Source of the DNA: Bacteroidales bacterium
GTDB lineage: Bacteria; Bacteroidota; Bacteroidia; Bacteroidales; UBA932
Direction: 5' to 3'
Assembly: GCA_017534745.1 (NCBI GenBank)
Contig: JAFXVX010000005.1
Coordinates: forward strand, 1 to 64,000
DNA length: 64,000 bases
The stretch's first letter is position 1, and each line of letters opens with the position of its first letter. A model generated the notes under the pieces. It had not been told where the DNA came from. It saw only the letters and a program-made list of their open reading frames with translations, and searched no databases. This document shows, one piece after another, positions 1 through 8,359 of this stretch. The position numbers and the translations under genes are program-made.

Positions 1-857
1 AGGCGGAGCCTGCCACACCACTTCCGGCACCGTTCCTCCGCGGTACGGCTTCGCCGTGTTCAAACCTGCCTGCTATTCCTCCACACCTCCGCCGGGAAGA
101 ATCCCGCCGGAAGTGTTCCGGGCAGGCAGGAAGCGGCCCTCCGGTCCGCTGGCGCAGACAGTGTCAGTCATCGCAGATCTGCTCTCCGGCATTCGCCTCC
201 GCCCAGCTCCTGCGCTGCCAGCCACAGACTGCGCGGTTCCGCCCGCATCAGCGTCGTTGACGTTGTGCTTCTATTCGACGGACAGTGCCTGTTCGCGGAG
301 GCCATCGTACCCCGCATCAACATCATCTCGCGCTCACTCCTTTGAGCCGTTCCGGCTCAGGCCCTGGAGGCCGTCTGCCTTCCCACAACGTCGGTCTCTT
401 CCGCTGTTCCAGGGAGCCTTACGTCTCCCTTCCACGGCGCTCCAGAGCCCGCCGACCCCCACGCTGCCAGACCGCCTCCAGGGCCACGCTCCACTCGCTT
501 CGCTCGTTCCGCGCCCTTGGTCACTGGGAGACTCTAAGCCGGGCATCCGCCCGGACGGCATCAAGAACGGGAACGACATCACACGCATCACCGACCCGCC
601 TTAGAGACTCCCAGCAACCAAGGCCAACCAGGAAACTTACGCCCCATCCTCAGTGCGTAATCCACCGGCATCACCCGCCCGGAGGGGAAGAAAGGGGCAT
701 AAATATATACAACGGGAAGCAGCGGCTTGCGCCGCTGCGGGTGGTGGTAAGGTGCTGGTTTTGTGCGTGAAAATTAGCGCGTAACTCGTTGAAAATAAAT
801 TTGTTATTCTCGGAAATTATGCGTAACTTGTACATAGATAACTAATTGATTCTTGTT
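1..857. other. Region without a convincing gene, left part of integrated element
   Basis: No frame here gives a believable protein; the long plus frame at 56-604 is Pro/Arg/Ser-rich low-complexity translation of GC-rich DNA with no recognisable domain. The stretch contains an imperfect inverted repeat (515-537 with 601-623), a short GC hairpin at 721-736 (AGCGGC, loop TTGC, GCCGCT), and at 817-826 the sequence TTATGCGTAA, the exact reverse complement of a repeat next to the integrase gene at 4867-4876. It is probably the non-coding left part of the element that the integrase mobilises, and it may continue beyond the window. Confidence 0.5.
515..623. repeat. Imperfect 23-bp inverted repeat with 63-bp spacer
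   Basis: The arms 515-537 and 601-623 match at 20 of 23 positions when one is reverse-complemented; shared blocks are CCTTGGT, CTGGGAG and CTCTAA. The spacer contains another small GC palindrome around 539-557. No T-run follows, so it is not a typical terminator. It could be the remains of a small transposable element or a structured RNA. Confidence 0.5.
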
Positions 858-1142
858 ATGCTTACGCTCATAGATTTCATCAAAAACGTCGAGGACGAGG
901 TCTTCGAGAAGGTGCTGTTCTACACCCGGCATCAGGACAAGTTCGGCCTTCTTCCCACCATCTGGGTTCACCAACTTAAAGGCAAGGTGACCCTCGACTT
1001 TCCGTCCAAGCCTTCCGGGTATGCCCACCTTCCTATCTACAAGCTTTGTGATCTGGACAAGGACCTCAATAAGGTGCCGGACAAGAAGGCCATCAAGAAA
1101 TGGATCGAGGGTGAAGTTCTGATGCACTCGTTAAGCGCGTAG
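858..1142 (+). CDS. Small protein of unknown function
   Basis: This frame encodes 94 residues from ATG at 858; the in-frame TTG at 846 is a less likely start. I do not recognise the family. It has no signal peptide or membrane segment and ends in a charged stretch (LDKDLNKVPDKKAIKKW) that looks helical. It lies inside the integrated element, 69 bp before another unknown gene on the same strand, so the two may be co-transcribed cargo. The opposite strand is also open over most of the interval (804-1127), which lowers confidence that this frame is the coding one. Confidence 0.5.
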   Translation: MLTLIDFIKNVEDEVFEKVLFYTRHQDKFGLLPTIWVHQLKGKVTLDFPSKPSGYAHLPIYKLCDLDKDLNKVPDKKAIKKWIEGEVLMHSLSA

Positions 1143-1211
1143 TCCCGACGCATGTATATTCCCTCTGAACTCCTTCTGAGCCATTGCCCTGCCCAAAACT
1201 TATAGCGCCTT

Positions 1212-1955
1212 ATGCCCCGTTTCTATCCATCAATCCTGATCTCTGACGCCTACGGCTCCGTGGGTGAGGTGACCTTCTTTCACCGGAACGGGAAGTGCTA
1301 CTACCGGAAGCGCTCCCACAGCCGGTATCCTGGTACCGCCGCCCAGACTTCGGCCCTGGATGTGCATCGCCGGGCGCTGGCGGCCTGGAGGGAGGTCCCG
1401 CACCAGACGCAGCAGGTCTGGAACCGGCTGGCAGAGGAGGTGGAACCGCATAGGCCTCCGTTCGACCACAAGGCCTTCATATCAGGGCAGAACCTGTTCG
1501 TGTCGGCATATCACGGATTTGCCACGCTGGGCAATGAGCATCAGCCTTCGCCGTTGCCGTTCGAGTCTTTCCCGCCGTTTGCGGCTTTCCTGGGCGATGC
1601 CGTGAAGATGAACGGGAGCCTGGTCATTCCCGCCCGGGTGGAAATCCCGCACTGCCCGGATGCATCCCGGTACCGGCTGCTGGTGAAGATCCAGCTCACG
1701 GCCCCCGGCCGCTGCCGGCATCTGGGACTCCTCAGGAACTACCTTGCAGAAGGAGACTGCGCTGCAGGCGTAGTCTCCGTAGTGATTCCCGGTTATGCGG
1801 GGGTATGGGGATTTGATTTGGACCAGTTCCAGGTCTATGCCCGGTTCATCCTGCTGGACAGAATCACCGGTTACCGGAGCCAGTACCACGAATATGCTAC
1901 TTTGATCCGAGCCACGGAAGGGACAGCCATAGGTCCAGCGTCTCAGGAAGATTGA
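1212..1955 (+). CDS. Hypothetical protein, N-terminus like DUF6266-type proteins
   Basis: A soluble 247-residue protein with no signal peptide. Residues about 8-45 (ISDAYGSVGEVTFFHRNGK followed by YYRKRSHSRYPG) recall the start of a Bacteroidetes family, DUF6266 and relatives, in which a Gly-Ser-x-Gly-x-x-x-F segment precedes a basic patch and a Gln-rich helix; this likeness is from memory. The C-terminal half is not recognised. No enzymatic motif is visible. The 3' end overlaps the convergent helix-turn-helix gene by 59 bp. The position beside an integrase suggests mobile-element cargo of unknown role. Confidence 0.6.
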   Translation: MPRFYPSILISDAYGSVGEVTFFHRNGKCYYRKRSHSRYPGTAAQTSALDVHRRALAAWREVPHQTQQVWNRLAEEVEPHRPPFDHKAFISGQNLFVSAYHGFATLGNEHQPSPLPFESFPPFAAFLGDAVKMNGSLVIPARVEIPHCPDASRYRLLVKIQLTAPGRCRHLGLLRNYLAEGDCAAGVVSVVIPGYAGVWGFDLDQFQVYARFILLDRITGYRSQYHEYATLIRATEGTAIGPASQED

Positions 1956-2250
1956 CCTTGTTCCCGGCGAACACCAGGTAGTTGCTGTCCTTCCAGTTAT
2001 AGACCGTCTGGCGGCTCACCTTCATCCAGGCAGCGAATTCCGTGATGCTGCAGGTGGCGTGGTTCCCGGAGAGTTGCTCCAGCCTGGCCACAAGTGCAGA
2101 ATAGTCCTTGATCTTCGGAGCCGCCTCGTCCAGGATCGTCCTGATGTCAATCCTTTCCTTCCCGGCTTCCTTGAACATAGCCAGCAGGTCGTACGCCTTC
2201 GTAACGTCGACCTGCTGCATCAGTATGGTGATATCGCTTCTCGTCAGCAT
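1897..2250 (-). CDS. Small helix-turn-helix DNA-binding protein
   Basis: The protein has 117 residues from ATG at 2250, which sits 7 bp after the stop of the upstream ATPase gene; a GTG at 2271 would overlap that gene by 14 bp and is less likely. The C-terminal part (ITEFAAWMKVSRQTVYNWKD) has the spacing of a helix-turn-helix of the excisionase/MerR-like type often found in mobile elements. The N-terminal half is helical and unknown. It is probably a regulator or recombination directionality factor of the element, transcribed with the ATPase. The 3' end overlaps the convergent unknown gene. Confidence 0.6.
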   Translation of the reverse strand: MLTRSDITILMQQVDVTKAYDLLAMFKEAGKERIDIRTILDEAAPKIKDYSALVARLEQLSGNHATCSITEFAAWMKVSRQTVYNWKDSNYLVFAGNKVNLPETLDLWLSLPWLGSK

Positions 2251-2257
2251 AGAATCA

Positions 2258-3397
2258 TTAGAATATTTCACAGTTCCACAGCATCCTCAGGAAGTCATTG
2301 ATATAAAGGAGTTCGATCTCTCCTGAAGGCCTTGTGATGGGGTCAAGCGACACGAGAATGAGCCTGCAGTCAGGATGTTCTTCCTTGAAGGCTTTCAATC
2401 CATTCTTATGGCGGGACTTGACCTCCTCGCTGGACTTGATTTCTATGGCAACCTTTGCATCGCCGATTACCGCATCGACTTCCTGGTTGTTGTAGGTATG
2501 CCAGTAGGAAATCTTCTCTCTGCGACGATAGTACCCGCGGTAGGCTATGATTTCCTGCATTACATAATGTTCAAACGCATGGCCATAGTCATCCGAGCCT
2601 CTCCGGAGGTTATGCCGCCCCATCAGGTAGTTTGTCAGTCCCACATCAAAATAGTAGAACCTGGGAGCCTGGACCACCTTCCGCTTTACGACCTTCGTGA
2701 AGGCCGGAATCTCATATCCCATCAGAGTATCTTTCAGAATCTGATAGTAAGCCTTGACGGTCTTAGCCGCAACACCGCAGTCGCTGGCGATATTGGCATA
2801 GTTGATCATCTCACCGTCGGAAATGGCGGCTGCTTCCATAAACTGTTCAAAGGCTTCGACATCCTGGACGGCGGCTTCGTCACGGATTTCCTCACGGAGA
2901 TAGACTTCCACGTATCCTTCCAGACGGTCTGTGGCATCATCGACCATATAATGACGGGGAATCATACCGTTCTGGACGGCCTTGTCTATCTGGAAGTCAG
3001 AGACTTCCTTCCAGACCAACGGGAACAGTGTCCTGGGATTCGCCCTCCCACCGAGCGTGTTGGCCCCGGATTTCTTGAGCTTCCGGGCGCTCGAACCGCT
3101 GAGAATGAAATGCAAGCCTCGGTTCACCATCAGCCAATGGACGGCATCCAGCAGTTCGGGCACTTTCTGGATTTCATCTACAATCACCAGCGTTCCGGCA
3201 GGCTTGGCAAGCAGCGCTTCCCTGAATGAGTCCGGGTTGCGCTTGAACGCCTTGCGGACCGAATCAATCAGCAAATCATAGTAGATGGCATCCGGGAAAC
3301 GCTCCTGCAGGAGGGTGGATTTACCCACCTGGCGTGCCCCAAAGAGGAACATTCCTTCATCCAGTTGGTTCTCTATGTCGAATATTCGCTTATACAT
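2258..3397 (-). CDS. AAA_14/DUF4143 family ATP-binding protein
   Basis: A 379-residue P-loop protein of a family very common in Bacteroidetes whose biochemical role is not established. The Walker A motif is GARQVGKST near residue 20, Walker B is TLVIVDEIQKVPE near residue 72, and an AAA sensor-like segment FILSGSSARKLKK follows near residue 97. The C-terminal half is the DUF4143 region, with a restriction-fold-like end (EVDAVIGDAKVAIEIKSS) typical of the family. A second, diverged member lies at 51725-52915. It is the first gene of a likely two-gene unit with the helix-turn-helix gene. Confidence 0.85.
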   Translation of the reverse strand: MYKRIFDIENQLDEGMFLFGARQVGKSTLLQERFPDAIYYDLLIDSVRKAFKRNPDSFREALLAKPAGTLVIVDEIQKVPELLDAVHWLMVNRGLHFILSGSSARKLKKSGANTLGGRANPRTLFPLVWKEVSDFQIDKAVQNGMIPRHYMVDDATDRLEGYVEVYLREEIRDEAAVQDVEAFEQFMEAAAISDGEMINYANIASDCGVAAKTVKAYYQILKDTLMGYEIPAFTKVVKRKVVQAPRFYYFDVGLTNYLMGRHNLRRGSDDYGHAFEHYVMQEIIAYRGYYRRREKISYWHTYNNQEVDAVIGDAKVAIEIKSSEEVKSRHKNGLKAFKEEHPDCRLILVSLDPITRPSGEIELLYINDFLRMLWNCEIF

Positions 3398-3508
3398 CGT
3401 TCATTAGAATTTATGGAGGTTAGGTCCGATTTTCCTATGAAATTCGGGAATCCGGGTACAAATTTAATAAAGTTCATTGGAATATCAAGTGCCCGGTTGA
3501 AAAAAGTC

Positions 3509-4834
3509 TTACTGCTTCAGTGCCTCATCAAACAGTTTCATTGCATCGACCTTGGTCTTCTCTGCAATATCAATATAAGGCTTCATGGCCTGGTAGTCGG
3601 AGTGGCCGGTCCATTTCATGACAACCTGCGGCGGGATGCCGCTGGAGAGAGCAAAGCAGATGAAGGTGCGGCGGCCGGCGTGGGTGCCTATCATCTCATA
3701 CTTGGGGAATACTTCCTCGACACGTTCGCCGCCACGGTAGCAGGTCCTGGTGATGGGAGTATTGAACCCGGCCAGCTCGCAGAGGCTCTTCAGGTACCGG
3801 TTCATCAGCTGGTTGGGAATCACCGGCAGGGCCTTCCCATCAGGGAAGTTGCAGTGCTCATACTTCTTGAGGATTTCCTTAGCAAAGCTGTTCAGGTTGA
3901 TGGGAAGGCGGTCATAAGTCTTCATCGTGGTGATGTACATCGTGTCGCCTTCAATGTCAGTCCTCTTCAGGTTGGCCATATCGGAATAGCGGAGCGAAGT
4001 GAATGCGCAGAAGCAGAACATGTCTCGCGTCCGGGCAAGGCCACCGGCATCCTCTACGGTCTTTTCATACTCTTTGCCGTTCATATCCTTCAACTTGACC
4101 ACCACACCGTTCCCGGGGACCTCGAAGTGGTAGAGGTGCATCAATTCCTCCTTTGTCAGGAAGATGACCGGCTTGTCCAGGACCTTGAACTTGGGCCGGT
4201 ACCGCTTGATGGTGTCCTCCTTGGTGTAGTTCTTCCGGAGCGCCCAGTACAGGAACCAGCGCAGGTTGTTGAAATGCTTCTGGACGCTCTTCTCCTCCAG
4301 GCCCTTGTTGCGGAGGTAGATGACGAACTTGTTGATACCGGACTCATTGAAGGTCTCAAACGTAGCTTTGGGACTGAAGCCCTGCATATGGTTGGTGAAC
4401 GTATGCCAGACCTGCAGCGTCGCATAGGCCCAGCCGTTGGCCGCGCTCTCCTCCTTGATGAATTCGTCCAGGCGCGTGTAGAAGCCGACCCTCTTCACCT
4501 TGGCGGGGATGGGATTCGGATCAGTCTTCATCTCCATCGCCAGCTTGATATGTTTCTTGATCTCCTCCTTAGAGGGCTTCTCCTTCAACTCAAGCTCCCA
4601 GTCGGCAAAGTGGGACTTGATCTTCTTGAGGTCCGCGTTTATCTTCTCCCCGGTGACACCTTTCTTATTCTTATAGCTCTTCGGCTTCACATTGTTCCCA
4701 TCCCAATGGTCAGGGTCAATGGTGTAACCGATCGTCGACTGCAGGGTGACTCCCTTAACCGAAACCTGGACACGAATGGCGTTCTCTTCCGTCCTCTTGC
4801 TGGCCCTTTTTTCGAGGTATACTGTGACTGGCAT
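3509..4834 (-). CDS. Tyrosine recombinase (phage-type integrase)
   Basis: A 441-residue site-specific recombinase, the typical size of Bacteroidetes integrases. The N-terminal about 100 residues form an arm-binding domain (MPVTVYLEKRASKR start), followed by a SAM-like core-binding domain (about 130-230) and the catalytic domain. The catalytic set is visible: Arg in FTSLRYSDMANL, Lys in TTMKTYDRLPI, HAGRRTF (His-x-x-Arg), WTGHSD and a Tyr in the segment MKPYIDIAEKT. It acts on DNA to integrate and excise the element at 1-5.05 kb. Short repeats that could be its arm sites lie just upstream of its start (4855-5050) and at 817-826. Confidence 0.93.
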   Translation of the reverse strand: MPVTVYLEKRASKRTEENAIRVQVSVKGVTLQSTIGYTIDPDHWDGNNVKPKSYKNKKGVTGEKINADLKKIKSHFADWELELKEKPSKEEIKKHIKLAMEMKTDPNPIPAKVKRVGFYTRLDEFIKEESAANGWAYATLQVWHTFTNHMQGFSPKATFETFNESGINKFVIYLRNKGLEEKSVQKHFNNLRWFLYWALRKNYTKEDTIKRYRPKFKVLDKPVIFLTKEELMHLYHFEVPGNGVVVKLKDMNGKEYEKTVEDAGGLARTRDMFCFCAFTSLRYSDMANLKRTDIEGDTMYITTMKTYDRLPINLNSFAKEILKKYEHCNFPDGKALPVIPNQLMNRYLKSLCELAGFNTPITRTCYRGGERVEEVFPKYEMIGTHAGRRTFICFALSSGIPPQVVMKWTGHSDYQAMKPYIDIAEKTKVDAMKLFDEALKQ

Positions 4835-4854
4835 AATCAGATCTTTTTAATTTT

Positions 4855-5050
4855 CTACGCATAAAGTTACGCATAAAATTTTGAAAATCCAAATATACCA
4901 TAAAAAACTATACTTTCACTAAAAGCATAGTAATCAATTACTTATAAGGCTAATTTAGATTACGTTTAATAACAAATATGGAGTCCTATGCTCCACAAAA
5001 GTCGCTGATTTTCAGCGACTTTTTCTATTTACGCAGAAATCTACGCATAA
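4855..5050. repeat. Candidate integrase arm-type sites (YTACGCATAA repeats)
   Basis: Near-identical decamers occur at 4855-4864 (CTACGCATAA), 4867-4876 (TTACGCATAA), 5029-5038 (TTACGCAGAA) and 5041-5050 (CTACGCATAA), flanking the AT-rich DNA upstream of the integrase gene. The reverse complement of the second occurs at 817-826 near the other end of the element. Spaced direct and inverted decamers next to a tyrosine integrase gene are the usual arrangement of arm-binding sites. The crossover core itself could not be identified. Confidence 0.5.
4997..5023. terminator. Rho-independent, probably bidirectional, terminator
   Basis: A perfect stem AGTCGCTGA/TCAGCGACT (5000-5008 with 5012-5020) with a 3-nt loop is flanked by AAAA on the left and TTTTT on the right, so it can end transcription in both directions. 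It lies between the integrase gene and the AbiE genes and may also mark the right boundary of the element. Confidence 0.75.
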
Positions 5051-5074
5051 AACTGCAGATTTTTAGCAAAAATA

Positions 5075-5105
5075 TTGCCCTTTTCAATAGTTAATTGTAC
5101 TTTTG
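5075..5105 (+). promoter_or_regulatory. Bacteroidetes-type promoter for abiE genes
   Basis: TTG at 5075-5077 and TACTTTTG at 5098-5105 match the -33 and -7 (TAnnTTTG) elements with a 20-bp spacer. The start codon at 5134 is 28 bp downstream, giving a short leader and supporting that start over the TTG at 5095, which lies within the promoter. Confidence 0.7.
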
Positions 5106-5133
5106 TGAACTGAAAGTAATACACAGCATTACT

Positions 5134-5703
5134 ATGGGTTTACAAAATCAACTTCTCCTGGATCTCTACAAGGACAAAGCAAGTGTTTTCACTATGCAGG
5201 GAATCGCCATGGCTTATGGCCAGGGGCTGGACCGGGATACGGTGAAGAGCAGGATGATTGGCTATGTCAAGAAGGGCGAAATCCTCAATCCCCGGAAGGG
5301 AATTTATGCCAAGTCTGGTTATGATGAGAAGGAACTGGCCTGCCTGCTCTATACCCCTTCCTACATCTCCCTGGAGTATGTGCTGCAGCGGGCCGGAATT
5401 ATCTTCCAGTACAGCGATGAGATTACCTCTGTTGGAAATCTGAGCAGGAGCGTTGAAATCGACGGGAAGGTGTACCGGTATCGGAAAATCAAGGGTGAAA
5501 TCCTGATTGATACGACAGGCATCATCCGCGAAGGTAATGTCAATATCGCTTCTCCGGAAAGAGCCTTCCTGGACACTTTGTACCTGGACAGCAATTACTA
5601 TTTTGACAATCCTTCCTCTCTGGACAAACAGAAGGTGCTTTCTCTCCTTCCCATCTACAATAGCAAAACGCTCGAGCAGCGGGTTTCAAAAATTCTCGGA
5701 TAA
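5134..5703 (+). CDS. abiEi: AbiEi-type antitoxin (type IV toxin-antitoxin)
   Basis: A 189-residue protein from ATG 5134. The N-terminal winged-helix region (TMQGIAMAYGQGLDRDTVKSR, split about residues 21-45) and the following YVKKGEILNPRKGIYAK segment are typical of AbiEi antitoxins, which bind their own promoter and neutralise AbiEii. The central SPERAFLDTLYL segment is the conserved AbiEi C-terminal motif. The stop codon overlaps the toxin start by one base (TAATG), implying translational coupling. AbiE systems can abort phage infection and stabilise mobile DNA. Confidence 0.88.
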   Translation: MGLQNQLLLDLYKDKASVFTMQGIAMAYGQGLDRDTVKSRMIGYVKKGEILNPRKGIYAKSGYDEKELACLLYTPSYISLEYVLQRAGIIFQYSDEITSVGNLSRSVEIDGKVYRYRKIKGEILIDTTGIIREGNVNIASPERAFLDTLYLDSNYYFDNPSSLDKQKVLSLLPIYNSKTLEQRVSKILG

Positions 5704-6401
5704 TGGATACGAACAAACATAAATTCTTCATGCTACAGCTGTTGAAGGACATCTTCTCCGATGCGCTGCTTTCCTCCGTGTTGGCCTTCAGGGGCGGTAC
5801 AGCCACCATGTTCTTTCACAACCTGCCGCGCTTCTCGACGGATCTGGACTTCAACCTGCTGGAGCCGGAAAAGGAGACCGAGGTTTATGACCGTGTCCAG
5901 AAGATTGTCCTGAAATACGGCAAGATTCACAACGAGGCCATCAAGCACTACGGTATAATCATCGTGCTTGACTATGGTATTGGCGAACGGAAACTTAAGA
6001 TTGAGATTTCCAACCGTCTTTACGACAATCACTATGAAATCCGGAACTATCTCGGTCTTCAGATGCGTGTTATGGTGAAGGAAGACATGTTCGCCCACAA
6101 GTTGTGCGCCCTTCTGGACCGAACCGAGATTACCAGCCGAGACGTGTTCGACTGCTGGTTCTTCCTGAAAGAAAGAACATCAATCAATAAAGGAATCGTG
6201 GAGTCCCGCATGGAAATGCCCATTGAAAAATATCTGGACAAATGCATCGCAAGTGTCCAGGATATCTCGGAAAAGAGTCTGATCAGTGGTTTGGGAGAGC
6301 TCTCCGAAGACGAGATTAAGGATTTCGTGCGGCATGGTCTGAAAGACGAACTGATCTCCCTTCTAACCATGTTCAAGGCTTTTCCGTCTTTCGCGCGTTG
6401 A
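5703..6401 (+). CDS. abiEii: AbiEii-type nucleotidyltransferase toxin
   Basis: A 232-residue protein of the AbiEii/AbiGii family. The hallmark is the nucleotidyltransferase motif FRGGTATMFF, then RFSTDLDFNL near residues 28-50, with Asp residues that would bind metal. The conserved VKEDMFAHKLCALLDR segment lies near residue 125, followed by RDVFDCWFFL. Members transfer nucleotides, reportedly to tRNA, and stop growth when not held by the antitoxin. It is translationally coupled to abiEi. The convergent nucleotidase gene begins to be read only 3 bp past its stop. Confidence 0.88.
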   Translation: MDTNKHKFFMLQLLKDIFSDALLSSVLAFRGGTATMFFHNLPRFSTDLDFNLLEPEKETEVYDRVQKIVLKYGKIHNEAIKHYGIIIVLDYGIGERKLKIEISNRLYDNHYEIRNYLGLQMRVMVKEDMFAHKLCALLDRTEITSRDVFDCWFFLKERTSINKGIVESRMEMPIEKYLDKCIASVQDISEKSLISGLGELSEDEIKDFVRHGLKDELISLLTMFKAFPSFAR

Positions 6402-6404
6402 AGC

Positions 6405-8189
6405 CTACTGCGAAGTGAGAAGGAAGTGGGCGGAGGTGTCGATGTAGAGGTGGCCGGCGGAAGCAGCAGCTTCCTCGCGGAGCACGCGGAGGGCGCCCTC
6501 GTTGTCTGTCTGGTTATTGGAGAGCAGTTTCTCAGTTGAATTCCATTCTATGAGAGGGTTGGGGAGGCCGGTGTAGTAGTCGGTGCGCTCGCCGGTTGCG
6601 ATGTATTCGCTGGCGGCGAGGGTGACGGTGCGGGATGCCCAGTCGCCGGTCCAGGTGCCGCCACTGTAGATTACCGTGCCGTCCTTGCGGAGCGAATGGA
6701 CGGCGTAGGTGCTGTAGGAGCCGTGGTCCACCGCAGTGAAGTAGCAGTCGAGGCCGGTCATCCTGGAAAACAGGCTCTGCCCGCCGCTTGTCATAGAATA
6801 TTCGAATACCTTGAGAAGATCCGCATAGGTGATGCTGTAAACATAGACCTTGTTCCCGAAGGGGAACATTTCATAGATGTTGGCAGCAGTGATATCCCGC
6901 CGGGACTGGCCGCTAAGCGGGAAGGAAGTGCGGATGCCGCCGGCGTTGACAAAGGCAACGTCGGCATGCCCGATACGCCGGATAATATCGCACATCCAGT
7001 TGGACATTGTTGCCGCCCGCTCGCCGCTTCCGTTGATATAATATGTTGTGGCACCGACACCTATATATCCAATCACCTCATTCATAAGCGGGGCGGTTGC
7101 GGCAAGGGCTGCGTCGGAGACCGCGAGGATCTCGTCCGAGAGGTCGGCCGAATTCTCTCCCGGGCTGGTATGTGTATCACGAGAAGATACCACAGAGTGG
7201 ATCGCACGGTTGTCCACACTTTTGAAGCTTACGGCGCCTTCGCCGTCCACCTCGAAGCGGAGGTCGGCACTGGCGTAACGCTCACAGTATCTGCCTCCCT
7301 GCAGATAAGGGATGCCGCGGACCGTCGTCCCTTCGAGGTAGCGGTGGGAGTGGCCGCCGAGCACCAGGTCGATGGAACTGCCGGAACCGAGCTTTTCCGC
7401 GACTCCCTCAGCCTCACCGTGGACGAGAAGTATGGTGGCATCGCACTCCCCCGATGATTCCAGTTCTGCCGCAATGTTGTTCGCTATTGAGTAATCTTCA
7501 GCGATGGAATAGCCCTGGTCGGTAAACTGGGTAGAGAGAATGCTGCCGGCATAGTCGATGGCAAAGCCGACGATTCCTATCCTGACGGGGACGAAAGCGT
7601 TCCAGGGGCCGAGCGCGGTCTTTTCTACCACAACGTAATCGCGTGTAAATGAGACCCGTTCGCCGTCCTTATAGAGATTGGCGCAGAGGATCGGGACGTC
7701 ACCGATGCAGCGGCTGCCCTTCCACTCGTAGTCCGGCAGGGTGGCGTCAGCATCGACAATATTTTCGATACCCCAGTCGAACTCGTGGTTTCCCATGGCA
7801 ACGGCGTCGTACTGCATCATGTCCATTGCGACATAGACCGGCCAGCCGGACATGAGGTTGGAGATACTGGCGCCCTGGTAAAGGTCGCCGCCGTCCAGAA
7901 GCAGGAGGAGGTCTGTCCTCCGATACTCGCCATGACCGCGGATATCGTCGGCCTTGTCGGCGATATATGCGAGCCTGAAGTGGACGGATCCGTCGGCATC
8001 CGTGGAGACAACGTAGCCGTGCATATCGGTCGTCTCTATAAGCGGAAGCACATACTCCCCTGCCCTCGGCTTTTCAACCGGCGGCTCCGGAGGCTGCTCA
8101 CCTCCGGCCACAGGACTTTCCTTCCCGCACGAAACCACAGGGAGGGCGAAGGCAGCAAACAGCAGCAGGAAGAGGATTTTCTTTCTCAT
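6405..8189 (-). CDS. 5'-nucleotidase/2',3'-cyclic phosphodiesterase-type lipoprotein
   Basis: The start at 8189 gives a lipoprotein signal (MRKKILFLLLFAAFALPVVSC) with lipobox VVSC; upstream codons to 8228 lack these features. The mature protein has the calcineurin-like metallophosphatase motifs IETTDMHGY, DGGDLYQG, GNHEFDWG, VHGEAEG and GGHSH, then the 5_nucleotid_C domain with NAGGIRTSF and FPFGNKVYVY. It is 594 residues, usual for the UshA/CpdB class. It likely hydrolyses nucleotides at the cell surface or in the periplasm to release nucleosides and phosphate. It stands alone, tail-to-tail with abiEii. Confidence 0.9.
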   Translation of the reverse strand: MRKKILFLLLFAAFALPVVSCGKESPVAGGEQPPEPPVEKPRAGEYVLPLIETTDMHGYVVSTDADGSVHFRLAYIADKADDIRGHGEYRRTDLLLLLDGGDLYQGASISNLMSGWPVYVAMDMMQYDAVAMGNHEFDWGIENIVDADATLPDYEWKGSRCIGDVPILCANLYKDGERVSFTRDYVVVEKTALGPWNAFVPVRIGIVGFAIDYAGSILSTQFTDQGYSIAEDYSIANNIAAELESSGECDATILLVHGEAEGVAEKLGSGSSIDLVLGGHSHRYLEGTTVRGIPYLQGGRYCERYASADLRFEVDGEGAVSFKSVDNRAIHSVVSSRDTHTSPGENSADLSDEILAVSDAALAATAPLMNEVIGYIGVGATTYYINGSGERAATMSNWMCDIIRRIGHADVAFVNAGGIRTSFPLSGQSRRDITAANIYEMFPFGNKVYVYSITYADLLKVFEYSMTSGGQSLFSRMTGLDCYFTAVDHGSYSTYAVHSLRKDGTVIYSGGTWTGDWASRTVTLAASEYIATGERTDYYTGLPNPLIEWNSTEKLLSNNQTDNEGALRVLREEAAASAGHLYIDTSAHFLLTSQ

Positions 8190-8245
8190 CACGCAATTAT
8201 AATCAATCCTCCCGAAAATCCAGCACACATTTCGAAAAATATGAT

Positions 8246-8336
8246 TATTTCTGTTCCTATGTTTGAAATCCTCGAAAAAGAAATGCTGACCCCTGCAATC
8301 TGCAGGATGAAGGTCCGCGCCCCGAGGCTTGCTTGA
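8246..8336 (+). pseudogene. Truncated second copy of the nfnA start with its promoter
   Basis: From ATG 8259 a 25-codon frame ends at TGA 8336. Its peptide is identical to residues 1-25 of NfnA encoded at 12587, while the DNA differs at 7 third positions, all synonymous. The similarity also covers upstream DNA: the -7 box TATTTCTG at 8246-8253 and the same 5-bp spacer TTCCT. After codon 25 homology stops. It is either the remnant of a full paralogue that evolved under selection before being deleted, or a retained short leader-like peptide. Confidence 0.8.
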
Positions 8337-8359
8337 AGGGTTAATATTGCCCTTATCTG

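Noticed and set aside
56..604. Long plus-strand frame in the GC-rich left end
   Set aside because: Pro/Arg/Ser-rich composition, no domain and no promoter or start signal; a second long frame overlaps it, as expected by chance in GC-rich DNA.
3365..4864. 499-codon plus-strand frame
   Set aside because: It is antisense to the integrase gene, whose catalytic residues are intact.
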